DNA from: Microbacterium testaceum
GTDB lineage: Bacteria > Actinomycetota > Actinomycetes > Actinomycetales > Microbacteriaceae
Reading direction: 5' to 3'
Assembly (NCBI RefSeq): GCF_001476285.1
Contig: NZ_LDRU01000033.1
Coordinates: 1-64,000 of the forward strand
Length of the DNA: 64,000 nt
Shown: positions 26,334-35,774 of the stretch, in pieces
Layout: every line of letters begins with the position of its first letter
Position numbering within the stretch: the first letter of the stretch is position 1
Notes under the pieces: generated by a model
The model's input: the letters and a program-made list of their open reading frames with translations, nothing else
Told to the model about the DNA's origin: nothing
The model's database searches: none
Translations under genes and position numbers: made by a program

Positions 26334-27464
26334 TCAGATCGTGCGCGCGAAGGGATCGAAGTCGCGGGGCACGACCGGCACGGGAGCCGCGAGCGTGCTC
26401 TCGACGGTCGTGAAGGCCGCGTTCTCGATCGACTCCTCGGCCGACAGCATGATGTCGAGCACGTGGTAGCCGAGCTCACCGGTGGCGACGTGCGGACGGT
26501 CCTCGGCGATCGCGCGGACCATGTCGAGCAGGCCGAGACCGCGGCCGACGACCACGCCCTCCTGCTCGACGTCGATCCACGGCTGGTCGAACCGGGCGCC
26601 GTCGCGCAGCACGCCGAGCGGCTTGACGTAGCGCGTCGGCCCCTCGAAGCGGTTGGGGTCGGGCAGCACGATCGTGCCCTCGGTGCCGTGGATCTCGAGC
26701 ACGCCGTGGCGCTCGAGGGCCGAGTCGAAGCTGAACTGCCCCTGCGCCTGCTGGCCGCTCTCGAACGCCGCGAGGAGTTGCACCGTGGTGGGCACCTCGA
26801 CGTCGAAGAACGTGCCCTCGTCGGGCCCGGCGTGGATCTCGCGCTTCGCCTGCGGCTTGGCCCCGAGAGCCGCGACCCGGTCCACCGGACCGAGCAGGCT
26901 CACGAGCGCGGTCAGATAGTACGGGCCCATGTCGAGCAGGGGGCCGGCGCCGCGCGCGAAGAGGAACTGCGGTCCCGGATGCCAGAGGTCGGGCCCCTGC
27001 GTCTGGAACGACGCCTGCGCGAACACGGGCTGACCGATCACGCCGTCGAGGATCGCGCGCTTCGCGGACTGGAAACCCGGGCCGAGGACGGTGTCGGGCG
27101 CGGAGCCGATGCGCAGGCCCGCGGCCTCGGCGTCGCGCAGGAGCTGCGCGGTGCCGGCACGGTCGAGCCCGAGCGGCTTCTCCGTCCAGACGTGCTTGCC
27201 CGCGGCGATCGCGGCCGACGAGACCTCGACGTGCACGGCGGGGATGGTGAGGTTCACGACGACCTGGATGTCGGGGTTGCCGAGTACCTCGTCGGCGGTG
27301 CCCCACGAGGCCACGCCGTACTTCTCGGCCTTGGCGCGAGCGCGCTCGGTGTCGATGTCGCCGACCGCGAGCACCGTCACGTCGGGGAACGACGTGAGGT
27401 TCTCGAGGTAGGTGTCGCTGATGACACCGGCACCGATGATGCCGACTCCGACGGGGGCGCTCAC
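26334..27464 (-). CDS. Gfo/Idh/MocA-family oxidoreductase
   Basis: 376 residues with an N-terminal Rossmann fold (VGIIGAGVISD, about 6-16) and the family EKPLGLD motif whose lysine is catalytic; the C-terminal domain supplies the sugar site (GPLLDMGPYYLTALV with the Asp and Tyr of the dDxxxxH-like helix). It probably oxidises a sugar or inositol-type substrate with NAD(P). The GTG start overlaps the stop of the TIM-barrel isomerase gene (GTGA), so both form a two-gene operon under the divergent TetR regulator. D-apiose dehydrogenases are known from this family, so it is a second candidate for that step. Confidence 0.88.
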   Translation of the reverse strand: MSAPVGVGIIGAGVISDTYLENLTSFPDVTVLAVGDIDTERARAKAEKYGVASWGTADEVLGNPDIQVVVNLTIPAVHVEVSSAAIAAGKHVWTEKPLGLDRAGTAQLLRDAEAAGLRIGSAPDTVLGPGFQSAKRAILDGVIGQPVFAQASFQTQGPDLWHPGPQFLFARGAGPLLDMGPYYLTALVSLLGPVDRVAALGAKPQAKREIHAGPDEGTFFDVEVPTTVQLLAAFESGQQAQGQFSFDSALERHGVLEIHGTEGTIVLPDPNRFEGPTRYVKPLGVLRDGARFDQPWIDVEQEGVVVGRGLGLLDMVRAIAEDRPHVATGELGYHVLDIMLSAEESIENAAFTTVESTLAAPVPVVPRDFDPFARTI

Positions 27465-28285
27465 GCGGCGAGGCCCTTCTCGAGCAGGAACGCGTAGCTG
27501 GCGGCGATGTCGTCGAACACGTCACCGGGAGCCTGGTCGTACTCGATGACCGCGTACTTCACGTCGGCGGCGACCTGCATGGCCTCGACGAGGGGCACCT
27601 GGCCCTCGCCGGAACGACGCTGGTCGAGCTGACGCGTGGCGCTGCGGTCGGCATCCGGGGCAAAGGGGTTGGGCACGGGAACGATGCCATCCTTGACGTG
27701 CACCGCCACCAGGCGCGAGCCGAGACGCTCGACGAGGGCCGGCACGTCCTGACCGCCGGTGAGCGCCCAGAAGAGGTCGAGCTCGATCGCGACGCGCTCG
27801 TCGGTCAGCGAGACGAAGTGCTCGAAGCCGCTCTTGCCGTCGACGTCGATGAGGAACTCCTGCGCGTGGTTGTGGTACCCGACGTTGAGCCCGAAGGTGG
27901 CGGCGACGTCGGCCGCCTTGTTCAGTCGCTCGGCGATGTCGGCGATCCCGTCGGCGGTCATCCAGCGTGCCGGGTCCACGAAGGGGTCGATCACGGTCGA
28001 CATGCCGATCTCGGCGGCGGCTTCGAAGACCACCTCGGGAGCCGGGGTGGGGATCGAGCCGTCGGGCGTCCACAGCTCGTCCGAGAGCAGCGGGGCGTGT
28101 CCGGTCGGCGAGGCCAGGCCGCTGGCGTCCAGAGCCGCCCGGATCTCGGCGGGGCGGCGCACGAAGTCGAACGCCTCGACGTTGCGGAGGCCGATCGCGG
28201 CGAGGCGGTCGAGCGAGCCGCCCGGGTCAGCGGTGAATTCTGCGGCCAGCGTGTAGAGCTGGACGGAGGGGATAGGGAGCGACAT
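27461..28285 (-). CDS. Sugar phosphate isomerase/epimerase (xylose isomerase-like TIM barrel)
   Basis: 274 residues from the ATG at 28285, which has AAGGAAAGG upstream. Xylose isomerase-like TIM barrel: SVQLYTLAAEF at the start, GYHNHAQEF with histidines near the metal site, ELDLFWALTGG, and HVKDG. Such proteins are commonly paired with Gfo/Idh/MocA oxidoreductases in the metabolism of 3-keto sugars, inositols or glycosides, which matches the overlapping gene. The precise substrate is unknown. Confidence 0.85.
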   Translation of the reverse strand: MSLPIPSVQLYTLAAEFTADPGGSLDRLAAIGLRNVEAFDFVRRPAEIRAALDASGLASPTGHAPLLSDELWTPDGSIPTPAPEVVFEAAAEIGMSTVIDPFVDPARWMTADGIADIAERLNKAADVAATFGLNVGYHNHAQEFLIDVDGKSGFEHFVSLTDERVAIELDLFWALTGGQDVPALVERLGSRLVAVHVKDGIVPVPNPFAPDADRSATRQLDQRRSGEGQVPLVEAMQVAADVKYAVIEYDQAPGDVFDDIAASYAFLLEKGLAA

Positions 28286-28353
28286 CGGACCTTTCCTTGC
28301 TCGTCGTCGAGGGCGCCGCGAAGGCGCCGAGGGCATTGCGGGAACGCTACCAC

Positions 28354-28390
28354 AAAACCGACCACTGGTTGCTTTTATCTCCCCTACACT
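28354..28390. promoter_or_regulatory. TetR-type operator and leaderless promoter
   Basis: AAAACCGACCA (28354-28364), a central C and TGGTTGCTTTT (28366-28376) make a 23-base palindrome with 9 of 11 complementary pairs. It lies between the divergent isomerase and TetR genes. TACACT (28385-28390) is six bases before the TetR GTG at 28397, so that message looks leaderless. Confidence 0.55.
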
Positions 28391-28396
28391 GACGGG

Positions 28397-29020
28397 GTGA
28401 CCAGCGACGACGAAGCCGAGGCTCCCGCGAGCGAGGGCGACGACCGCCTCGGACGCTCCGGCGCGTACACGAAGGGGGTCGCGCGGCGGCAGGAGATCCT
28501 CGACCGCGCGATCCACGTCTTCGCCGAGCGCGGGGCCGAGGGGGCGTCGCTCCGCAGCATCGCGCGGGCGCTCGGCGTCTCGCACGCGGCGCTCCTGCAC
28601 TACTTCGACTCGCGCGAGCAGCTGCTCGTCGCCGTCTACGACCACGCGGCCAAGTCGACGCCCGCCGCCCCTGACGCGACCGCCCTGTCGTCGCTCACCG
28701 ATTCCGCCGAGAACAACACCTCGGTACCGGGCCTCGTGGAGCTCTACACGACGCTCGTCGCCACGTCGCTCAAAGCCGACAGCGCGACCGCGCGCGAGTA
28801 CTTCACCGACCGCTTCGCCCGCCTGCGCGAGGAGCTCGCCGACCGCCTCCGCGTCGAGCAGGCCGACGGCCGCGTCCGTGCCGACTGCGACCCCGACCAG
28901 GTCGCCGCGCTGTTGATCGCGGCATCCGACGGTCTGCAGGTGCAGTGGCTGCTCGAGCCTTCGATCCCCCTCGCCGACGTGCTCGGCGCCCTCGGCGGGC
29001 TGCTCGCTCCGCCGCGCTGA
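28397..29020 (+). CDS. TetR-family transcriptional regulator
   Basis: 207 residues from the GTG at 28397. After an acidic N-terminus of about 25 residues comes the TetR helix-turn-helix (RRQEILDRAIHVFAERG, then LRSIARALGVSHAALLHYF). The C-terminal helical domain is of the common actinobacterial type. It is divergent from the isomerase/oxidoreductase operon and its likely operator is the 23-base palindrome in between. The gene converges on the lactate dehydrogenase gene, with a bidirectional hairpin separating them. Confidence 0.88.
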   Translation: MTSDDEAEAPASEGDDRLGRSGAYTKGVARRQEILDRAIHVFAERGAEGASLRSIARALGVSHAALLHYFDSREQLLVAVYDHAAKSTPAAPDATALSSLTDSAENNTSVPGLVELYTTLVATSLKADSATAREYFTDRFARLREELADRLRVEQADGRVRADCDPDQVAALLIAASDGLQVQWLLEPSIPLADVLGALGGLLAPPR

Positions 29021-29035
29021 CCGGGCCATAACGAC

Positions 29036-29069
29036 GAACCCCCGGCACCCTTGAGGGCACCGGGGGTTC
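29036..29069. terminator. Bidirectional terminator between convergent genes
   Basis: GAACCCCCGG (29036-29045) pairs perfectly with CCGGGGGTTC (29060-29069); an inner CCC/GGG pair extends it. It lies between the stops of the TetR gene and the convergent flavoenzyme gene. Confidence 0.75.
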
Positions 29070-29081
29070 TCAGCGACAGCG

Positions 29082-30338
29082 TCAGACGCGCGCGTCGACC
29101 CCCTGGCCCGCAACAGGCACGAGCCGCGTGAGCTGCGTCACGTGGCGCGGCTCGAGCTCGTCGAGCGACGAGACGCCGAGGAGCGTCATCGTGCGCTCGA
29201 TCTCGCTGCGCAGGATCGCGATCGTGCGGTCGACGCCCTCGCGTCCGCCGGCCATGAGCCCGTAGAGGTATGCGCGGCCGATGAGCGTGAACTTCGCGCC
29301 CAGAGCGATGGATGCCACGATGTCGGCGCCGTTCATGATGCCCGTGTCGACCATGACCGTGGCGTCCTTGCCCACCTCGCGCACGACGTGCGGCAACAGG
29401 CGGAACGGGATCGGGGCGCGGTCGAGCTGACGCCCGCCGTGGTTCGAGAGCACGATGCCGTCGACGCCGAGGTCGACCAGGCGCGCGGCATCCTGGACGT
29501 TCTGCACACCCTTCACGACGAGCTTGCCCGGCCACATGCCGCGGATGATGTCGAGGTCCTCGTAGCTGATCGTGGGATCCATCGCCGCGTTCAGCAGCTC
29601 GCCGACGGTGCCGCCGGTCGTGCTCAGCGAGGCGAACTCGAGCTTGGGCGTGGTGAGGAAGTCGTACCACCACCACGGACGCGGGATCGCGTTGACGATC
29701 GTGCCGACGGTTAGCTGCGGCGGGATCGAGAACCCGTTCCGCTTGTCGCGCAGACGGGCGCCGGCGATCGGGGTGTCGACCGTGAACTGCAGCGTGTCGA
29801 AACCGGCCTTGGCGGCGCGTTCGACGAGACCGTACGAGATCTCGCGCTGCTTCATGACGTACAGCTGGAACCAGTTGCGGCCGACGGGGTTCGCGGCCTT
29901 CACGCCCTCGATCGAGGTGGTGCCGAGCGTCGACAGGGTGAACGGGATGCCGGCGGCCGCCGCCGCGGAGGCCCCCGCCGTCTCACCCTCGGTCTGCATC
30001 AGCCGCGTGAAGCCGGTGGGCGCGATGCCGAAGGGCAGCGCCGAGGGGCCGCCGAGGATCTCGCACGACGTGTCGACCTCGTTCGCGGGACGCAGGATGT
30101 CGGGGTGGAACTCGACGTCCTCGAATGCGCGGCGAGCGCGATCGAGCGACAGCTCGCCCTCGGCGGCGCCGTCGGTGTAGTCGAAGGCCGCTTTGGGCGT
30201 GCGGCGCTTGGCGATCGTCCGCAGATCGCCGATCGTGAGCGCGGCGTCGAGGCGACGCTTGCGCGCGTCGAGCTCGGGCTTCTTGAACTGCATGAGCTCG
30301 AGGAGCTCGCCGACTTTGGGGAGCTGTCGCTGCACCAT
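29082..30338 (-). CDS. FMN-dependent alpha-hydroxy acid dehydrogenase (L-lactate oxidising)
   Basis: 418 residues from the ATG at 30338; an in-frame GTG at 30368 lies inside the operator and is disfavoured. Family features: YTDGAAEGE near the N-terminus, PFGIAPTGF, the FMN-binding QLYV, LVVKGVQ with the flavin-N1 lysine, and [13 protein letters not shown] with the catalytic His and substrate-binding Arg. It oxidises L-lactate or a similar 2-hydroxy acid to the 2-oxo acid. It follows the rhamnose operon, whose lactaldehyde dehydrogenase domain makes L-lactate. LldD, mycofactocin-linked or lactate monooxygenase subtypes cannot be separated by eye. Confidence 0.85.
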   Translation of the reverse strand: MVQRQLPKVGELLELMQFKKPELDARKRRLDAALTIGDLRTIAKRRTPKAAFDYTDGAAEGELSLDRARRAFEDVEFHPDILRPANEVDTSCEILGGPSALPFGIAPTGFTRLMQTEGETAGASAAAAAGIPFTLSTLGTTSIEGVKAANPVGRNWFQLYVMKQREISYGLVERAAKAGFDTLQFTVDTPIAGARLRDKRNGFSIPPQLTVGTIVNAIPRPWWWYDFLTTPKLEFASLSTTGGTVGELLNAAMDPTISYEDLDIIRGMWPGKLVVKGVQNVQDAARLVDLGVDGIVLSNHGGRQLDRAPIPFRLLPHVVREVGKDATVMVDTGIMNGADIVASIALGAKFTLIGRAYLYGLMAGGREGVDRTIAILRSEIERTMTLLGVSSLDELEPRHVTQLTRLVPVAGQGVDARV

Positions 30339-30354
30339 GGGTGTCTCGCTTTCG

Positions 30355-30374
30355 TGTGGTCTGACCACAGCATA
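30355..30374 (-). promoter_or_regulatory. GntR/LldR-like operator and -10 before the lactate-oxidising gene
   Basis: TGTGGTCTGACCACA (30355-30369) is a perfect palindrome around a central T and contains TGGTCTGACCA, which matches the TGGTnnnACCA consensus of FadR/LldR-type regulators. On the minus strand TATGCT (30374-30369) directly precedes it, so the site covers the start of transcription. No lldR gene is in the window. Confidence 0.6.
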
Positions 30375-30405
30375 GGGCCTGACGGGGTGCCCGCGGGCCG
30401 GGTTT

Positions 30406-31923
30406 TCAGGAGCGGGGATCGAATCTCACCGCGGGGAAGACGGATGCCACGCGAGCGCGCAGATCCTCGAGGGACGCGTCGGCCCCGAAGCAGCCGAGGG
30501 CACGCGTCTGGACGAGGACGTTGCCGAGAGCCGTCGCCTCGACCGGCCCCGCGAGCACCGGCAGTCCGCTGCGATCCGCCGTCGCCTGGCACAGCAGCGC
30601 GTTGAGCGCACCGCCGCCGACGAGGTGCACCGTGTCGATCTCGCGGCCGGCGAGCTCCCCCGCCGTGCGCAGCGTCCGGGCGAACGCGTCGGCGATGCTC
30701 TCGACGATGACCCTCGCGAAGGCCGCGCGGTCCTCGACGTCGGGTTCCGGCATCCCGAGCAGGGCCGCGATCCGCGCCGGCATGTCGCCGGGGGCGGCGA
30801 GCGAGGCGTCGTCGGCGTCGAACAGCCGCGCGGGAGCGGATTGGGCGGCGGCGGCGGCCAGCAGCGCGGGCAGGTCGACCGGGGCACCATCGCGCTCCGA
30901 CCACGCGCGTACCGTTTCGCTCAGCAGCCAGAGCCCGGTGACGTTATGGAGGAACCGCACACGCCCGTCCACGCCGCCCTCGTTCGTGAAGTTCGCCGCG
31001 CGGGCGGCATCCGTCACGATCGGCTCCGCGACCTCGAGACCGACGAGTCCCCACGTGCCGCACGAGATGTAGGCCGCGTTCGACGACGAGAGCGGAACCG
31101 CGACGATCGCCGACGCCGTGTCGTGCGAGCCCACCGCGATCACCGGGATGTCCCCCAGCCCCCGCGCGAGCCCGACGGTCTCCCCCGGATCGACCAGGGG
31201 CGGCAGGACACGAGAAGGGATGCCGAGAGCCTCGGCGAGCGCGAGATCCCACTCCCCTGTGTGCGCGTCGAGCAGACCCGTGGTCGAGGCATTCGTCCGC
31301 TCCGCGACGCGTCGGCCCGTGAGCCGCTCGGCGAGGAGGTCGGGGATGAGCAGGCTCGTTTCGGCCTCGGCCACCAGAGCGTCGGCCGCGTACTGGTACA
31401 CCGTGTTGAACGAGAGGAATTGCAGGCCGTTGCGGCGGTACAGCTCCTCGAAGGGGACGAGCCCGTGCACCGCGTCCACACCGCGCGCCGTGCGGTCGTC
31501 GCGATAGTGGAACGGTTCGGCGAGCAGACCATCCGCTCCGAGCAGGCCGTAATCGACGGCCCACGAGTCGATCCCCACGCTCTCGATGTTCGGTTCGCGA
31601 CGGAGGGCCTCGGCGAGACCCGCCTGCACGTGCCCCCAGAGCGCCTCGAGATCCCAGTGCCAGCCGTCCTCCCTCTCGACGGGCCCGTTCGGAAAGCGCG
31701 CGACCTGCTCCAGCTCGAGCACGCCCTGGCCCACGCGGCCGATCATCACGCGCCCGCTTGTGGCGCCGAGATCGACGGCGGCGACGGCGCGGACGGCGCC
31801 GGGCACCGCGGCACCGGCGTCGGCCGCGGCGTCGGCGGCGTCGGAGTCAGCCACCGCGCCGCCGGCCCCGGCAACGATCGCGCCCGCGCCGTTCGCCGCG
31901 CCGCCCGCCGACGTCCCGCTCAT
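30406..31923 (-). CDS. rhaB: L-rhamnulokinase (FGGY family)
   Basis: 505 residues. The kinase proper starts near residue 46 with [16 protein letters not shown], the rhamnulokinase-type phosphate-1 motif; [25 protein letters not shown] and [13 protein letters not shown] complete the FGGY sugar-kinase signatures. It phosphorylates L-rhamnulose. The ATG overlaps the upstream aldolase stop by 4 bases. Odd point: about 45 residues of Ala/Gly/Asp-rich low-complexity sequence precede the kinase fold, so an internal GTG (VPGAV) might be the real start, though no ribosome site is seen there. Confidence 0.9.
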   Translation of the reverse strand: MSGTSAGGAANGAGAIVAGAGGAVADSDAADAAADAGAAVPGAVRAVAAVDLGATSGRVMIGRVGQGVLELEQVARFPNGPVEREDGWHWDLEALWGHVQAGLAEALRREPNIESVGIDSWAVDYGLLGADGLLAEPFHYRDDRTARGVDAVHGLVPFEELYRRNGLQFLSFNTVYQYAADALVAEAETSLLIPDLLAERLTGRRVAERTNASTTGLLDAHTGEWDLALAEALGIPSRVLPPLVDPGETVGLARGLGDIPVIAVGSHDTASAIVAVPLSSSNAAYISCGTWGLVGLEVAEPIVTDAARAANFTNEGGVDGRVRFLHNVTGLWLLSETVRAWSERDGAPVDLPALLAAAAAQSAPARLFDADDASLAAPGDMPARIAALLGMPEPDVEDRAAFARVIVESIADAFARTLRTAGELAGREIDTVHLVGGGALNALLCQATADRSGLPVLAGPVEATALGNVLVQTRALGCFGADASLEDLRARVASVFPAVRFDPRS

Positions 31924-33956
31924 CGCAGGAACGCCGCGGCGACGCCCGAGTCGACGGGGATGTGGAGGCCCGTCGTGCGCGACAGCTCGGGGCCGGTGAG
32001 CACGTACACCGCGTCGGCGACGTTCTCGGGCACGACCTCGCGCTTGAGGATCGTGCGGTTGGCGTAGAACTGGCCGAGGTCCTTCTCGTCGACGCCGTAG
32101 GTCGCGGCGCGGTTGGCGCCCCAGCCGGCGGCGAAGATGCCCGAGCCGCGCACGACGCCGTCGGGGTTGATGCCGTTGACGCGCACGCCGTGCTCGCCGA
32201 GCTCGACCGCGAGCAGACGCACCTGGTGCGCTTGGTCGGCCTTCGTCGCCGAGTAGGCGATGTTGTTCGGGCCCGCGAACACGGAGTTCTTCGACGAGAT
32301 GTAGATGACGTCGCCGCCCATTCTCTGCTCGATCAGGGCCTTGGCTGCGGCTTTCGACACGAGGAACGAGCCCTTCGCCATGACGTCGTGCTGCAGGTCC
32401 CAGTCCTTCTCGGTGGTCTCGAGCAGCGGCTTCGAGAGCGAGAGCCCGGCGTTGTTGACGACGAGGTCGATGCCGCCGAACGCGAGAAGCGTCGCGTCGA
32501 TCGCGGCCTGCACGCCCTCGGCATCCGCGACGTTCGCCGCGACGCCGATCGCGACGTCGGTCCCGCCGAGCTCGGCAGCGGCGGCCTGGGCCTTCTCGAG
32601 GTCGAGGTCGGCAACGACGACGCACGCCCCCTCCGCGGCGAGGCGGGTCGCGATGGCCTTGCCGATTCCGGATGCCGCGCCCGTGACGAACGCGATGCGT
32701 CCCTGATGCGTCTTGGGCTTCGGCATCCGCTGGAGCTTCGCCTCCTCGAGCGCCCAATACTCGATGCGGAACTTCTCGGCATCCGAGATCGGCGCGTAGG
32801 TCGAGAGCGCCTCGGCGCCGCGCATGACATTGATCGCGTTGACGTAGAACTCGCCCGCCACGCGCGCGGTCTGCTTGTTGGCGCCGTACGAGAACATGCC
32901 CACGCCCGGCACCAGCACGATGAGCGGGTCGGCCCCGCGGATCGCGGGGCTGTCGGCCGTGGCGTGCGCGTCGTAGTACGCCTGGTAGTCGGCGCGGTAC
33001 TCGGCGTGCAGCTCCTTGAGCCGCGCGATCGCGTCCTCCACCGAGGCGTCGGCGGGCAGGTCGAGGATCAGCGGCTTGACCTTGGTCCGCAAGAAGTGGT
33101 CGGGGCAGCTCGTCCCCAGCGCGGCGAGGGCGGGTGCGTTCTCGGATGCCAGGAAGTCCAGCACCACGTCAGCGTCGGTGAAGTGGCCGACCATGGGCTT
33201 GTCGGTGGAAGCGAGGCCGCGGATCGTCGCGGCGAGCGTCGCGGCTTTCGCACGGCGCTCGGCCTCGGGCAGCGCGGCGAAGCCGTCGCGAACTCCGCCG
33301 AACGGCTCTGCGGCACCGTGTTCGTCGATGTACGCCTGCGCGGTGTCGATGATCCAGAGCGAGTTTGTCTCGGCCTCCTCCGAGGTGTCGCCCCACGCCG
33401 TGATGCCGTGCCCACCGAGGATCGTGCCGATCGCCTGGGGGTTCTTCTCCTTGATGGCGGCGATGTCGAGGCCCAGCTGGAAGCCGGGGCGACGCCACGG
33501 CACCCACACGACCCTGTCGCCGAAGATCTTCTCCGTCAGCGCCTCGCCGTCGGCGGCGGTGGCGATCGCGATGCCCGCGTCGGGGTGCAGGTGGTCGACG
33601 TGCGCGGCATCCACGAGTCCGTGCATCGCGGTGTCGATTGACGGGGCCGCCCCGCCCTTGCCGTGGAGGCAGTAGTCGAACGCGGCGACCATCTCGTCCT
33701 CGCGCTCGATGCCCGGGTAGACGTCGACGAGCGCGCGCATGCGGGCGAGGCGCAGGACCGCGAGGCCCTTCTCGGTCAGGGTGCCGAGATCGCCGCCCGA
33801 ACCCTTGACCCACAGCAGCTCGACCGGCTCGCCGGTCACGGGGTCGATGTCGGTGCCCTTGGCGGAGGTGTTGCCCCCGGCGTAGTTGGTGACCTTGGGG
33901 TCGGAGCCGAGGCGGTTGCTGCGCGCGACGAGGTCGGCGGCGGTGGAGCTGGTCAT
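31920..33956 (-). CDS. rhaE: Bifunctional rhamnulose-1-phosphate aldolase/L-lactaldehyde dehydrogenase
   Basis: 678 residues, the usual length of this fusion. The N-terminal half (about 1-390) is a class II aldolase with zinc histidines in HVDHLHPD; the C-terminal half (about 420-678) is an SDR with TGAASGIGKA and YSATK. The aldolase splits L-rhamnulose 1-phosphate into dihydroxyacetone phosphate and L-lactaldehyde, and the SDR oxidises the aldehyde to L-lactate. It is encoded between the isomerase and kinase genes of the rhamnose operon. Confidence 0.93.
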   Translation of the reverse strand: MTSSTAADLVARSNRLGSDPKVTNYAGGNTSAKGTDIDPVTGEPVELLWVKGSGGDLGTLTEKGLAVLRLARMRALVDVYPGIEREDEMVAAFDYCLHGKGGAAPSIDTAMHGLVDAAHVDHLHPDAGIAIATAADGEALTEKIFGDRVVWVPWRRPGFQLGLDIAAIKEKNPQAIGTILGGHGITAWGDTSEEAETNSLWIIDTAQAYIDEHGAAEPFGGVRDGFAALPEAERRAKAATLAATIRGLASTDKPMVGHFTDADVVLDFLASENAPALAALGTSCPDHFLRTKVKPLILDLPADASVEDAIARLKELHAEYRADYQAYYDAHATADSPAIRGADPLIVLVPGVGMFSYGANKQTARVAGEFYVNAINVMRGAEALSTYAPISDAEKFRIEYWALEEAKLQRMPKPKTHQGRIAFVTGAASGIGKAIATRLAAEGACVVVADLDLEKAQAAAAELGGTDVAIGVAANVADAEGVQAAIDATLLAFGGIDLVVNNAGLSLSKPLLETTEKDWDLQHDVMAKGSFLVSKAAAKALIEQRMGGDVIYISSKNSVFAGPNNIAYSATKADQAHQVRLLAVELGEHGVRVNGINPDGVVRGSGIFAAGWGANRAATYGVDEKDLGQFYANRTILKREVVPENVADAVYVLTGPELSRTTGLHIPVDSGVAAAFLR

Positions 33957-34013
33957 GGTCTTCCGTTCATCTCAATTCGTCGGGTTCGAGGTGGGCGCGG
34001 TGATGGTCGCTGC

Positions 34014-34064
34014 GTGTCCAGAACACCCGGACGTTTTTCGCGCGGCTCCGGGTGTCTTGGACAC
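34014..34064. repeat. Palindromic intergenic repeat, family A copy 1
   Basis: GTGTCCAGAACACCCGGA (34014-34031) pairs with TCCGGGTGTCTTGGACAC (34047-34064), leaving only a two-base internal mismatch and a 15-base loop. It lies between the rhaI and aldolase genes. The left arm recurs exactly at 36807. Confidence 0.7.
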
Positions 34065-34108
34065 TCAGTCGCGGCGGGCGCTCACGCGAGCGCCCGCCGC
34101 CGTTGCGG

Positions 34109-35275
34109 TCAGGCGCCCCAGCCGGCCTGCGTGCCGCCGACGCGCTCGGCGGCGATGCGGGGCAGGTATCCGGATGCCGCGAAAGCGGCCATCGGGTCGG
34201 AGGGAAGGCCGCGCGACTCGCGCCACTCGGCGAGCGCGGGACGCACGTCCGTGTAGAAGGCGTCCATCAACACCGCGTTGGCGCCGAGCACGTCGTTGGC
34301 CTGCTGGGCCGCGGCGAGCGCCTCACGGTCGACGAGCAGGGCGCGCGCCGTCATCTCCTGGACGTTGAGCACCGAGCGGATCTGCCCGGGGATCTTGTCC
34401 TCGATGTTGTGGCACTGGTCGAGCATGAACGCCACGTCGGGGTTGTTCAGGCCCCCGCCGCGAACGACCTCGAACAGGATGCGGAACAGCTGGAACGGGT
34501 CGGCCGCTCCGACGATGAGGTCGTCGTCGGCGTAGAAGCGCGAGTTGAAGTCGAACGACCCGAGCTTTCCGAGGCGCAGGAGCTGCATGACGATGAACTC
34601 GATGTTCGTGCCGGGGGCGTGGTGACCGGTGTCGAGGCAGACCATCGCCTTGTCGCCGAGCGAGGCGACCTGGGCGTAGGAGGTCCCCCAGTCGGGAACG
34701 TCGGTGTGGTAGAACGACGGCTCGAAGAACTTGTACTCCAGCACGAGACGCTGGTCGTCGCCGAGGCGCGCGTAGATCTGCTGCAGCGAGTCCTGGAGGC
34801 GGTCCTGACGGCCGCGCATGTCGTTCTGTCCGGGGTAGTTCGAGCCCTCGGCGAGCCAGATCTTCAGGTCGCGCGAGCCCGTGGCATCCATCACGTCGAT
34901 GCACTCGAGGTGGTGGTCGATGGCCTTGCGGCGGATGCGCTCGTCGTGGTGCGTGAGGGCGCCGAACTTGTAGTCCTCGTCCTGGAAGGTGTTCGAATTG
35001 ACCGTGCCGAGCTTCACGCCGAGGTCTTCGGCGTGGCGGCGGAGCGCCGTGTAGTCGTCGACGAGGTCCCACGGGATGTGCAGGGCCACCGTGGGCGCGA
35101 GGGCGGTCAGGCGGTTGACCTCGGCGGCATCCGCGATCTTCTCGAACGGATCACGCGGGGTGCCGGCGGTGGGGAACACGCGGAAGCGCGTGCCGGAGTT
35201 GCCGAACGCCCAGGAGGGCAGCTCGATGGCCTGGCCTTCAAGGGTCGAGAGGATCTCGGGAGACAGCGTCGTCAT
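34109..35275 (-). CDS. rhaI: L-rhamnose isomerase
   Basis: 388 residues from the ATG at 35275, which overlaps the mutarotase stop by 4 bases. It belongs to the RhaI type found in actinobacteria and rhizobia rather than the E. coli RhaA type: a TIM barrel with probable metal ligands in EYKFFEP, LDTGHHAPGTN and FDFNSRFYADDD. It converts L-rhamnose to L-rhamnulose. The order mutarotase-isomerase-aldolase/dehydrogenase-kinase on one strand gives a full pathway. A family A palindrome lies downstream and may attenuate the message. Confidence 0.92.
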   Translation of the reverse strand: MTTLSPEILSTLEGQAIELPSWAFGNSGTRFRVFPTAGTPRDPFEKIADAAEVNRLTALAPTVALHIPWDLVDDYTALRRHAEDLGVKLGTVNSNTFQDEDYKFGALTHHDERIRRKAIDHHLECIDVMDATGSRDLKIWLAEGSNYPGQNDMRGRQDRLQDSLQQIYARLGDDQRLVLEYKFFEPSFYHTDVPDWGTSYAQVASLGDKAMVCLDTGHHAPGTNIEFIVMQLLRLGKLGSFDFNSRFYADDDLIVGAADPFQLFRILFEVVRGGGLNNPDVAFMLDQCHNIEDKIPGQIRSVLNVQEMTARALLVDREALAAAQQANDVLGANAVLMDAFYTDVRPALAEWRESRGLPSDPMAAFAASGYLPRIAAERVGGTQAGWGA

Positions 35276-35691
35276 GATCGGGTGCTTTCGGTCGGGGCGG
35301 ATGAGGGGGTCTCGGCGTTGGCGGGAGGGACGGATGCCGCGGGCACGGCCGCCGCGAGCTGTTCGGCGAGGTGGAACACCTCGGTGAGGGGGGTCGCGGC
35401 CTGATCGGGCCGACTCTCGAGTCCGATGAAGAAGGCGGACATCTCGTCTTCCCACTTCGCGGCGATCGGCGAAGCCGCGAGGTACGCCTGCGCGGCGGCA
35501 TCGTCATCGGTCTCGTAGTAGCCGATGAGCCGGCCACCCTCGCCGAGGAACAACGAGTAGTTGCGGCGCCCGGCGGCGGCGATCTCTTCGAGCATCTCCG
35601 CGCGCACCGGCGTGTGACGAGCGACGTACTCGTCGACCAGGTCGGGCCAGATGCGGAGTTCGAAGCAGACGCGCGTGGTCTGTGCGGACAT
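35272..35691 (-). CDS. rhaM: L-rhamnose mutarotase
   Basis: 139 residues from the ATG at 35691 (GGGAG upstream); an in-frame ATG 36 bases earlier lies next to the operator and is disfavoured. RhaM/DUF718 fold: RVCFELRIWPDLVDEYVARH with the conserved His, GRRNYSLFLGE, and WEDEMSAFF. It equilibrates alpha- and beta-L-rhamnopyranose. The C-terminal 35 residues are an Ala/Pro-rich tail beyond the usual length of about 105. First gene of the rhamnose operon. Confidence 0.9.
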   Translation of the reverse strand: MSAQTTRVCFELRIWPDLVDEYVARHTPVRAEMLEEIAAAGRRNYSLFLGEGGRLIGYYETDDDAAAQAYLAASPIAAKWEDEMSAFFIGLESRPDQAATPLTEVFHLAEQLAAAVPAASVPPANAETPSSAPTESTRS

Positions 35692-35714
35692 GGAGTGGTT
35701 CTCTCCCTCGAGAA

Positions 35715-35726
35715 TGAATCGTTTCA
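35715..35726. promoter_or_regulatory. LacI-type operator of the rhamnose operon
   Basis: TGAATCGTTTCA is a near-palindrome with the central CG typical of LacI-family sites (compare TGAAACGTTTCA). It lies 24 bases upstream of the mutarotase start and 48 bases before the divergent regulator, a position for joint control of both. Confidence 0.6.
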
Positions 35727-35774
35727 CGCCACCGTAGCACGCCGCGTGGACGCGTGCGATATCGTCGTCGGATC

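Noticed and set aside
27461..29113. Long fused frame including the TIM-barrel isomerase
   Set aside because: The first 276 codons lie antisense to the TetR gene and the operator. The isomerase begins at the ATG at 28285 with a good ribosome site.
35754..35774. Earlier ATG for the rhamnose LacI regulator
   Set aside because: It adds MRYRRRI ahead of the canonical LacI start, has no ribosome site, and family members begin at the helix-turn-helix.
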